From Podospora pseudocomata (taxonomy: Eukaryota > Ascomycota > Sordariomycetes > Sordariales > Podosporaceae), in assembly GCF_035222375.1 (NCBI RefSeq), contig NW_026946363.1, forward strand, positions 6,138,001-6,202,000: DNA of 64,000 nt, read 5' to 3'. A program made the position numbers and the translations under genes. The notes below the pieces were generated by a model, which had not been told where the DNA came from, did no database searches, and saw only the letters and a list, made by a program, of their open reading frames with translations. Of the stretch, positions 11,471 to 22,921 are shown in pieces (the first letter of the stretch is position 1; every line of letters begins with the position of its first letter).

Positions 11471-13492
11471 TCAGTATCCGAGTTTTCGGGTGGGCTTGGC
11501 AACTTTCTTCTTTTTGGGAGCCTCCATCCTAGGATCGTCAAAGAAGCTGTTGTTGCCCTCGGGCGAGTGGTCAAACAGCGACTCGTCTGGCTCTGCAAAA
11601 TGTGGATGCCAGCCATTTGACGGGCAAGCCGACCTTCCGGAATCCCGATACTTCAGGAGAGCATCATAGGTCCTGTCCAACAGAGGCTTCGCATACTCAT
11701 TGCTGTCCATCTTGGTGGTGTCCTCGTTGTCGAGCTTGCGAGAAACAGCTTTGTCGATGGCGTTCCGGCGTCGCTCACGCTCGGCACCGATGGCTCCAAT
11801 TGGTCTCTGCACGCGGCCATTCGTTGGATCATGTATCTGCTGGTCCTGTTTGTCCAACTGATTTTGTGTCTGCTTTTGCGCTTCTTGGTCCAAAGGGGAA
11901 GATTTTAAAGGCACCGCCTGACGAGGGGTGTACTGCCCATCATAGTTGGACGGGAAGCCTGCTGGAAAGTACTCCATTGCCTTTTCGGGAGGAAGAGTAT
12001 CGTGCACAGGGCCTTTCTTTGGGTCCAGGTCACTTGGTCGAAATGGGGTGCTCGAAGAAGATCGCCGCAAGTCGGGGGAGGCGCGCGACTGCTGGGCAGT
12101 TGAACCGTAATTCCCAGACAAATTGTGCTGAAGCAGCTGGCTCGGATGCTCTGCATCATGCCCCCTGATGTCTCCATCACGGAGAGCCATGTAGTTGACG
12201 CCAGCCTGAAAAGGCTGTCTGATGATGGAAGGTTTAGTCTGGTGCCCGATTGGAAAGAGGGGACGGGCCGCGGAAGTTTCGTTTTGGCTTTCCAAACGGC
12301 CGATGCGCGCAGAAGAGGTTGTTGGATCAAAACCATTCCGCTTGAACTGACGCACGCCTGGAGGCCCTGCCGTCAGTGGCCGAGGGGGTCCGGATGAAGC
12401 AGTGGAAGGAAGACCAGCAGGGTTGACTGTGGGCCTATCTCTTCCAAATCCAATGTCAGACGTGGTAGAAGATAGAGGAGACGGTATCTCAGAACGACTG
12501 AGCAAAATGTTAGCTGGTCGAGCTCTCGCAAGTGCTTTTTGAGCAGCCTTCTGCATTGGATTGGGATAGGATGCAAGATTGGTGAGACTCTTGACCGTCA
12601 TCTTTGACGATATTAAGGTGTCCTTGGATGCAACACCATCCTCATCGTCCAATACCGAAGGAGCTGTAGGAGGAAGAGGAGGAGCTGTAGGAGGAGGAGG
12701 AGGAGGAGGAGGAGGAGGAGGAGGAGGAGGAGGAAGATTTTCTGACCGAAATTGAGGAGGCATCGTCATAGCGAGGTACTCCTGTTCGTTGATGGGACTG
12801 AGGGCACGATCGTAATTCTGCTGGAGAGGCGTATACTGCTTCAGCACGGCGGCCGTAGTAGGCGGAGACGGAGGTGATTTCTCCTTCAGAAGGGCCCTCA
12901 AGGGATCTGTGAAGTCGAACGGGTCTCCTAAAGGGGACTCCGGGGGTTGGGGGAATCTCCTAATTCTTGGCCGTCTGGTGGGCGCCTGAATGGGGGCTGC
13001 TGCGCTGGGGTTGTAAATGGAACCCACCGTGGTGTAGGTTGGTTGCTTCTTGGCTTCCACGTCTGCAGCTGCGGTCATGGAGATCTTGGAACACGATGAA
13101 GCTACATCCATTGAGACGGTGAGTATTTTGGCAATCAAGCTGCAGAAAAGCGGATCCAGAGCGAGAGGGTGGGAATGTGATGGGTGATGAACGAGCTCGA
13201 AGGTGGATCAGATGTGGTTTCGAGAGCACCAGTTTCAAATCGAACGAATTTCTTTTTCTCTCGGGGGATGAAATAATTATCGAACTGTACGGAAGAGTCG
13301 AAGATTGAAGAATGATGTGTGGGAACTGGGATTGGGGAGTGAGAGGGTGACGCGTGGATAAGTGCTGGTGTCGAGATGGCGAGGAGAAGAATGGAGGTTG
13401 GACATACCGCTGCCACGGGGCCTGTAGGTGAACCCTCTGTTGTTACCTCCTGCAAAAGAATTCATCGAGTTGTAGGCGTGGTCTCGGAACAT
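11471..13492 (-). CDS. Proline-rich, low-complexity protein of unknown function
   Basis: A long minus-strand frame runs from about 13111 to the stop at 11471. Its content looks coding: a run of about 15 prolines near 12685-12735 (minus-strand CCT codons), mixed Ser/Pro/Gln-rich disorder, an RERRRN-type basic helix, and a Lys-rich C-terminus ending KPTRKLGY. I do not recognise a family. The 5' end is uncertain. A likely first exon lies at 13408-13492 (start MFRDHAYN, AAAAC before the ATG) with a canonical GTATGT donor. Joined in phase to an acceptor at 13102, it gives 571 residues; other in-phase AG acceptors lie just downstream. Without that exon, translation could begin at the ATG at 13111 or 13078, both in weaker contexts. 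The protein may be a scaffold or SH3/WW-binding polypeptide, but that rests only on the proline tract. Confidence 0.7.
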
Positions 13493-14505
13493 GTTTTCTC
13501 TTTCGCTGGCAAAGCGAGGCAGCTGCTCTTTCCGGCAGGTGAGGTGGTGGGAACGGTGAAGGGGCTGTTGGAAGGCGCGCGGTGTCGTGGAGCTCCACGA
13601 AAGATTCGCACGATTTGCCGTCCGAAAGATAGTGGCGGAAACGGCGCCGGCTCTCGAAAACTGGAACCGTTGTCCTGTGTGGCTTGACCTTCAAGCAGAG
13701 CAGCACTTTCCACAACAGTCCGGGGGGCGCTGGGAGTTGGAAGAAGGTGGCCGGCGGAGCTGCTGGTGAGTCTCTCCTGCCTGGGTTTGGGTTGCTCTTT
13801 CCCGGGCTGGCAGGATTGTACTTTCCACACCGGTCAGGATCTCAAGGTTCAGACGAAAAGGGAAGGAAGGTGTATCGCAACATGTGGCAGCCTGCGACTT
13901 CTTGACAGTCACGCTCTTTCCCGATCGCAATATACTAGGCACGTGAGACTTTAGGAACCTTCAGGATCACGACATCACTTTTGGAACTCCGCAATGAGGA
14001 AATGGAATAAGGTAATTTCAGATATGGCCAGCCTTCTGGAGTCTATGGCAAGAGCCGCCCATTTCGACTTCCCCAGACAAAGTGAGAACAGCCCCAAGAA
14101 ATATCAGCAAAATCTCCGACATTATCCACACCCCTTCAACGGTTTGGTCATCTGAATTTATTCTCCCCCACCAATCGTTCAAGCACGAGTACCGAATGAT
14201 TACCATTATTCATTGTTCAAGAATCGCGGTAAAGATGTGGTCACTTCATGGATGTCAGAAGAATATCAAGGCACAACCCACACAGCAGCAAAGCCCGTAT
14301 ACAGAAGCCAAAAAAAAAAAAAAAACAGTTCATGTCCCATGATACCATACATAGTCATTCCCGCACGTGAGAGCGCAATCCCCAATTCCATACCCAGAAT
14401 ACAGATATCCGTCATGAAGCCCGTCGTTATTATCCCCGTATCTTGATCCCCCCATATGTCCTGGACTTCTTTCTCTCCAATAACCCTAACCCCCATCGCA
14501 ACCTA
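13493..14505. other. Intergenic region between two minus-strand genes
   Basis: It contains the promoter of the proline-rich gene (starting near 13492) and the 3' region of the next minus-strand gene (ending at 14506). A run of 15 A lies near 14311-14325 and a telomere-like motif near 14483. I see no gene. Confidence 0.55.
14483..14492. promoter_or_regulatory. Telobox-like motif ACCCTAACCC (2 of 6)
   Basis: An exact ACCCTAACCC followed by further C lies 14 bp past the 3' end of the Arg/Asp-repeat gene, in its probable 3' untranslated region. It belongs to the set of six dispersed copies discussed in the findings. Confidence 0.4.
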
Positions 14506-17460
14506 CTACTGCTCATCCTCCTCCTCGATAACCCCCGGCGTAGCCCTCTCCCGTCTCCTCTTCGGCCTCCTCATCCGATTACTGCTGATCTGACTGGCCG
14601 AATCATCCGGTGCCAGCTCGCTCATCTCATCAGCCCCCCACTCGCTATCCGCCCCATCGACGCTCTCGTCATCCGCCCACCCAGGCCGATCATACACCCC
14701 GCTCGACCCGGACAGCGGCAGGACGTCAATCCCCCTCATCCCCAGACCTCCCCGTCGCTGTTGCAAGCTCATGCTGAGCGCCGCGCCCCTTCTCCTCAGC
14801 GCATCCCTGACACCCATAGCCTGCTCGTGGAGCTTCTCGAATGCGTCCTCGAGCGCTTCCATTCCGTTGAAGATCTCCCTTTCCAGTTCCGCTAGACACG
14901 CAATTTCGGTTTCTTCGTCATGAGTGATGGATGCTCTGTTGGAGGGATAAGAAGACGACGCAGCCGAAACACCGCTGATGAAGGAAGCTGGCGTCGGGCC
15001 ACGGGAGAAGCCGCCAAAGGGAGTGGCATTCCTTGACATTGGCCCGCCAACCCCGCCGAACGGGGTAGTCGTTCTCGACATGCCGCCGCGAACACCGGGG
15101 CTCATCAGGCGGGAGGGCATGTTGCTCGCCGGTGTCGTTAGGCGAGAAGGGCCTTCGCCAAAGGGGATACCGTCATCCTCGGCGCCAGACCACAAGAACC
15201 CATCAAATCGTCCCGAGATCAGAATCTCCCACTCCGAGGAGGTGATTTCCGAAATGGTCACCAAGAGATCGTGCCAGCAGCCTGGGTTGCGGACGAGGTA
15301 TACCGCTGCCTCGGCGTCACGCGGGGCCACCGGGAGACGGTAAAGTCTCTGAAGAGACAAGCCAGCCTTGACAACAAAATCATTTCTTGACTTGCGCGCC
15401 GGTGTCGGCGCACGGTTCGCGGGCTGGAGCTCCCTAGAGCCAGTAAGAAAGGCGTTGAAGTAGGGCCTTTCATCCGTCTCTAGGTTGGTGAGAATCGCAA
15501 AACTCAAGGTCTCATCATCGACTTCGGTCGGGGGAGGGGCGGGCGTCTTTTCGCAATTGACCATCCACTTATCAACCGCCATCTTGACCCGTTGCGTCTG
15601 GCGCAGGTAATGCTCTCTGAACTCCTCGGCAATGTCGGGGTCCATCTTTACCGGCGACGACGGACGAGGGGGGACGTCAGCCAATTCTTCCACGGCCTTG
15701 CCCGCAAGCATCGAAAAGTCAAAGGGTGGCCACGGCGGTAGCTCAACCCGTCCACTGACACGCTCGAGCACCTCTCCCCAGCCAAGTCCTCTGTTGACCT
15801 CATCAGACCTCTCGCACATGACGCAGTTGCACCCATGCGGAGGCAGATCCCTGTTGAAAACATTCTCCAGCCGGTCCAACAGGCGACGGGCCACTGTTCT
15901 GTGTCCCGTGGCGACAGCGACCGACCCATTGCCGTTGATTACCGTCTGGTACTGGTTGAGGAGGTTGAAGAACGGCGCGAAGAGCGTCTCGGCACCTTGG
16001 AGGGGTGGGTTGGAGGGTCGCGTGCCATTTTGCCGTGGCAGTACCGAAAGAAACTGCCTTGGTACTGGCTGCGGGAGACCACCATTCTGCATGAGATAGT
16101 CAACCCTCGGAACATCCTGAGGATCGATAGACGCCGGCGGTGGAGGCGGGGGAGGGGGTGGAGGAACGGCGCCGGTGGGATGTATCGCCGGAGTCGCCGA
16201 AGGGGTAGGCAGATCGGAGGTGCTGTAGTGGTTATTGTCATGAACATCAGAGGTGGCATAGTGGTTGACGTCAGAAGTAGCATAATGATCCTTCTCGCCG
16301 GGCAACACGGGTGGTGGCGGCGGAGGAAAGTTCTGTGTATGCATTGGAGTCTTGGGAGAAGAATCAACCGCAGACTCGGGGGATGAGTCGGTCTCAACCC
16401 GAGGCCTGGTCGATTGAGTTCGTCTAGGGAGGACTTGTGTGGCATCCGAATCCACAGTCGAAGGATTCGTGATTTCTGAACCCTCCATCTTGGACTGTCT
16501 TGTAGACGGAGCTGCTCGCAACACGAATGTGGCCTGGCTGGAAGCCCTCGACAGCTTCGACTTTGACTCGTGCTTCGAAGCCGCTCTCGACACATACGAG
16601 TCTCTCGACCCTGGCCTGTCATCTTCCTGCTGCGAAGATGGAGTGCCGGACCTCTTCTTTGGGTCTGACAGGTCTGTCTCGGGCGGTGAAGGGGGTCTAT
16701 CGTCCTGACGCGACTGTTGTCTGGTCGACTTTTGTCGGGTAATCCCAGGCGAGTTTGTTGACTTGGACCGCTTCATCTCGCTGCTACCGAGATCGGTGGG
16801 CTCGGGAGTGGGGGGGTCCGTCCGTCTAGCCGGAGTCGAGACATCCTCTTTGCTGTACAGAGCCTCCTTGCTGTAATTCTTGTTGACTGAAGGGTACGGA
16901 AAGCTCACCCGCTCACCCAATCCTCTCGCCAACTCGGGCACCAGCTCAGTCATTGAGCCGGCAGCCGCCGACTTGCTACCGGGCTCGTCCTTGTCCATAT
17001 CTCCTCTTGACCGGCGCTGACGGTGGGAATGCGATCGCGAAGTGTAAAGCAAGCCCTCGCTGTCGGTGGGCCTCTTGGAGGACCTCGTCGAGTGGTGCCG
17101 GCGGTGCGTCGACGACGAGAGCGACGAATCCTTGTCCTCTCTGTACCGATCCCTTTCGACGTCCCGATCTCTGTCCCTCTCCCTCTCCCTCTCCCTCTCC
17201 CTCTCCCGGTCTCTATCCCGCTCCTTATCTCTGTATCTCGACTTGTCCCTCGGCGCCCTCTCCCGATCTACATCCCTTTCTCTGTCGCGCTCGCGGTAGT
17301 CTCGATCTCGGTCACGGTCTCTGTCTCGATCTCTGTCTCGATCTCGGTCCTTTCGCTCCGAAGTCGTCCTGGAGGATCTGTGTCTCTTCACCGAGTCGCG
17401 CGATACAGGCTCTTCAGTTGCGACGGAGCCGTCGCCTTCCCAGTCTTTAGTGGATGGCAT
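14506..17460 (-). CDS. Arg/Asp-repeat, Ser/Pro-rich protein with a conserved-looking C-terminal half; function unknown
   Basis: A single uninterrupted frame of 984 residues. Residues about 37-105 are an alternating Arg-Asp/Arg-Glu tract, the type found in RNA-processing proteins such as U1-70K and in condensate-forming proteins. Residues 110-390 are Ser/Thr-rich disorder with many SP/TP sites, followed by two polyproline runs (about 375-440). From about 455 on, composition becomes that of a folded domain: a HGCNCVMC cysteine cluster near 540-547, a helical FREHYLRQTQRVKMAVDKW stretch near 605-625, and aromatic residues in a WHDLLV...W.ILISGRFDGFLW block around 740-770. The extreme C-terminus is acidic and basic (RRPKRRRERA then EEEDE). 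I do not recognise the family. A nuclear role is suggested only by the RD tract and basic tail. Confidence 0.85.
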   Translation of the reverse strand: MPSTKDWEGDGSVATEEPVSRDSVKRHRSSRTTSERKDRDRDRDRDRDRDRDRDYRERDRERDVDRERAPRDKSRYRDKERDRDRERERERERERDRDRDVERDRYREDKDSSLSSSTHRRHHSTRSSKRPTDSEGLLYTSRSHSHRQRRSRGDMDKDEPGSKSAAAGSMTELVPELARGLGERVSFPYPSVNKNYSKEALYSKEDVSTPARRTDPPTPEPTDLGSSEMKRSKSTNSPGITRQKSTRQQSRQDDRPPSPPETDLSDPKKRSGTPSSQQEDDRPGSRDSYVSRAASKHESKSKLSRASSQATFVLRAAPSTRQSKMEGSEITNPSTVDSDATQVLPRRTQSTRPRVETDSSPESAVDSSPKTPMHTQNFPPPPPPVLPGEKDHYATSDVNHYATSDVHDNNHYSTSDLPTPSATPAIHPTGAVPPPPPPPPPPASIDPQDVPRVDYLMQNGGLPQPVPRQFLSVLPRQNGTRPSNPPLQGAETLFAPFFNLLNQYQTVINGNGSVAVATGHRTVARRLLDRLENVFNRDLPPHGCNCVMCERSDEVNRGLGWGEVLERVSGRVELPPWPPFDFSMLAGKAVEELADVPPRPSSPVKMDPDIAEEFREHYLRQTQRVKMAVDKWMVNCEKTPAPPPTEVDDETLSFAILTNLETDERPYFNAFLTGSRELQPANRAPTPARKSRNDFVVKAGLSLQRLYRLPVAPRDAEAAVYLVRNPGCWHDLLVTISEITSSEWEILISGRFDGFLWSGAEDDGIPFGEGPSRLTTPASNMPSRLMSPGVRGGMSRTTTPFGGVGGPMSRNATPFGGFSRGPTPASFISGVSAASSSYPSNRASITHDEETEIACLAELEREIFNGMEALEDAFEKLHEQAMGVRDALRRRGAALSMSLQQRRGGLGMRGIDVLPLSGSSGVYDRPGWADDESVDGADSEWGADEMSELAPDDSASQISSNRMRRPKRRRERATPGVIEEEDEQ

Positions 17461-19143
17461 TTTGAACCATGTCAGGTTTTACAGCCCAAACAGCCCGCCC
17501 TGAGCCAGCGGGAGGCTGCGGCTGCAATACTAGGGGGGGGGGGTTAATCCGTGGTGGTGGAGGGTTGCAATCTGCACGACAGGACTTCCGCACAGTGTCG
17601 GGTGTCGGTTGCGGGAGTAGTGGAGGCAAGGTGATACTCGGCACCTCCTCGAGGACGTTGTGGGAGGGTGTCGTGGTTGGTTGCGGCGCAGATACGGTCC
17701 GCAGGAAGCAGGGCGCGGCGGCGGCTGCGGCTGTGGTGCTTGATTTGAACTCTTTGGTCGTCGGGCCCAGTTCAACCAACCGGTGTTTCGACCGGTGTGC
17801 GGTGTGGTGCGGTGCGACTTGCAAGATGGGTGAAAGTTGCGGTGGTGGTATTTTTCCCCTGTTGACGTCGAAGCGAGAGAATGAGAAAGAGAGTACAAAG
17901 CCGTGAGACCTTCTTTTGCAGAGACGACAGGACTCAACTCAGACCAAAACTAGCGTGCAGTTCCAGGTAGAGAGAATCACGCCCAAGCGATTCGATTTTC
18001 CAGTGCTCCCAGAAGAAGGCACACGCAGGGCCATTGGATGCTCGATGCTGCTCCCGTTGTGATTCGATAGCGTCCTGGACAGTGCGCGCACGGTGTTGTT
18101 TCTGGCAAGGTTGGGCTTCAACCAGCGCATCGAGTTTCAGATGGCAGGGCAGTTGAGAAGAAGGCAGCAGCACCCATCGGATGACATCACAGTGTGTCTA
18201 GCCCCGTCACTCGGTGAATTTCTACGGTGTGATGTGTCTGGCTGCGGGGACTTTGCAACGTTCAAAATCCACCTTCACCACCATCAACACCTTCCATGTC
18301 TTTTTTGATATTGGAATTGTATGCTCCCGAACACAGCATGAAGCGCACAGCATGTGATCATCACGGACTACGTCTCACAGTCACTGTCCCCCTATTCTCA
18401 GCAGCAGCAGCAAACAAGCTGGCCTTCTCGAGAGCACACTGACCTCATCCAAAAGATCGGTGAGAGAAGAGTCTCCGCCCACCAACCACCTTTTTCCCAT
18501 TTATTACCCACCCCGTCTCCATCTGTAGCTATTCTGAGACAGAGTTCGCAAGACTCTTGTTCTCGAAGTCAAGAACCCCGTGTGGGAATGCAATGGCGAA
18601 GCTAAGAATAACTTCCATCGGTGCATTCTCCAAGCATTAGTGCCATTAGTGCTCCTCCCGCATTGGCAGGAAACCCAAAGACACTGCTGACAAAAAGAAT
18701 AGCCGCCAGCTGGATAGACAATCACATAAGTCACACCATCCATCCCGCATCACCAGACACATGGTTGTGAGGTGTTGAGTCATATTTGATCCTCTTCACA
18801 GCTGTAAACTCATTTGTAACAGCCAAGAGACTTTGAACTATTTCATAGCTCAAGTTCGGGGCATCACAGACATCATCCATTCAGTAATTAACTGTCTTGA
18901 GACCACAACCCTAACCCAGCACCTCAAACATCTTCAACATTCACCGAGACTCTCAACCAGTTGTGTTGTGGTATTGTTTATCATTTGTCCCTGTATTCCC
19001 TACATAAATAACCCTTTTACCTTCCCTTAACCCTTTCAAAAATACAGAAACCAAAACAACAAAAAAAAAAAAAAAAAAGGAAAATAAAAAACGAACCATC
19101 TATCATGACACATTTCGCTCTTTCCCCGTTACTCGACCCATTT
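17461..19143. other. Intergenic region between the RD-repeat gene and ATP sulfurylase
   Basis: The promoter of the RD-repeat gene lies at the left end (it starts at 17460, minus) and the 3' region of the ATP sulfurylase gene at the right. A frame of about 145 codons at 17469-17906 on the plus strand is Gly-rich, driven by G runs, and has no support as a gene. An A-rich run lies near 19059-19078. Confidence 0.55.
18908..18917. promoter_or_regulatory. Telobox-like motif ACCCTAACCC (3 of 6)
   Basis: An exact ACCCTAACCC lies about 230 bp beyond the 3' end of the ATP sulfurylase gene and about 1.45 kb upstream of the RD-repeat gene start. One of six dispersed copies in the window. Confidence 0.4.
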
Positions 19144-21278
<2,135 letters not shown>

Positions 21279-21767
21279 TCAAAAGAACAGGTTTGAAGAA
21301 TAGGAGAGGGAGAAAGAGAAGTTGGAAAGCGAGAAGTGGGTTGGAGGTGGGTTGTATAAGTTAGTTTCTCACGTTCAGGTACACGGGTACCTCGACGGGT
21401 GGGCAGGTACCGGTCGTCGTCAGGGTATCGGATGGCGTGTGTGTGTATGTAATAAAGAGACGTTCTCTTGCTGCGGTAGCGGAGGTTCCTTTTTTCGGAT
21501 CAAGATGTTACTAATCCGCTGGACCCTTATGGAAAATGCTGTCTGAACAAGCCGTTTTCTCGGTGGAATTTAAATATGGGGGCGGTCTCTATATTTCCCT
21601 TCCCCATCCCATCCATCTCCTTACGTCCGTCCATGTCTCCGCGGGGCACGTTCTCTTGGAAACTAATCTCTCTCTTTCCAAAGAGGCGATATCAGCGAGA
21701 CATACCTCATCCATGTGTCTGCCCAGTCTCATCAGTCATAAAGCTGGGGAAGAAAGGTTGGGATACG

Positions 21768-21777
21768 ATGGCTTCAT
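21768..21777. promoter_or_regulatory. Possible CYS3/Met-type bZIP site ATGGCTTCAT
   Basis: The sequence matches the Neurospora CYS3 consensus ATGRYRYCAT at nine of ten positions (third degenerate position differs) and lies 553 bp upstream of the ATP sulfurylase start. cys-11 is known to be under CYS3 control in Neurospora. A nine-of-ten match to a degenerate site is weak evidence on its own. Confidence 0.3.
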
Positions 21778-22532
21778 CCAGATGTCGCAACCTACACCCT
21801 CAATGATTGAACCATTCACACTCTGCAAAGCCCGCAGGAACCCTGAATGTATCAAAACATCAAACAAGGTCAACCCCTCCCCCCACTTTGACGTGCAATG
21901 CGGGGGAGGGGGGAGGGGCTAATATTTCCTCTTTCATGCCTGCCTTTCGTAGCTGGCTGGTCTTGAATAGCCTCACTTCATTGTCATCCAGACATGCAAC
22001 TTGCAAACCTCCCCGCCCCTACTCTCATCCTCCACATCGCCCCTTCTTCCCAATCGCAATTGACCTCAAATCCCATTCTACAACTTCTCAATCATCGTCC
22101 TCCCCAATCCAAACAGTCTCCAGGCTCCCGGGTACACACCCCTCCATCTCAAAGACCCACAACCCATCAATCAACCCGCAAGTCGCACCTTTTAGCTCGG
22201 ATGACGTGCTCACCCATTGTTCACACGCAAAGTGGGGCCCTTCACTCACACACCCACTGCCACCCCCTCCGGACCTGAATCTGTCAAATCCAAGGGCATC
22301 CCGACTCCCGTAACGGCGGTTGTCGGTGGATGTCGGTTTACGAGTCCGTTACCGGTCTCGATTGCTGAAAAATACCCCGCCAAGTGATGTCGTCAAGAAC
22401 GTGGGAAATTCCGATCTGGAAAACGTGATCGCTTTTTCGAGGCCTTTGGATGACAGGGCTGCCAGTTGATGCATACAGATAGTCCTTGGCATTTAACCCC
22501 ACCTGTTGCTGGGTCAGAGCCATCAGCCGAGA

Positions 22533-22542
22533 GGGTTAGGGT
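22533..22542. promoter_or_regulatory. Telobox-like motif, GGGTTAGGGT orientation (4 of 6)
   Basis: The reverse complement of ACCCTAACCC lies about 380 bp beyond the 3' end of the giant glycoprotein gene and 1.3 kb upstream of the ATP sulfurylase start. One of six dispersed copies. Confidence 0.4.
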
Positions 22543-22921
22543 TGCTATTGCTGAGCCCCTTTTTAACCCCTGAGACACACCCATGGCACCGCTCTCTCAC
22601 AGATAAATAAATAAGCATAGATGAATGGTCACCACCCGTGTATTAATCTAACCGATCAAGCTTTTCCTCGACTCCAACATTGCTTCCTGCAAATACATAA
22701 CAAAAGAAAGAATTAGACATGTTGTGGGCTCAGACCTGGCATTGCCAGAAATGCGTCAAAAAGTGAAAAAAAAAACAAAACGATATATGTGCAACATCGT
22801 TCGATATTGTCAAGCAAGACATCAAACGTCAAAAAACAAATCTCAACAAAGTTCCATCACATCGGCCACATGTTTCTTCATATATTGGACATGATCTTGG
22901 TTTTGCTGGTGCCAGCCTCAC

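Noticed and set aside
17469-17906. Gly-rich plus-strand frame upstream of the RD-repeat gene
   Set aside because: Composition follows from G runs in the promoter; no start context or domain.
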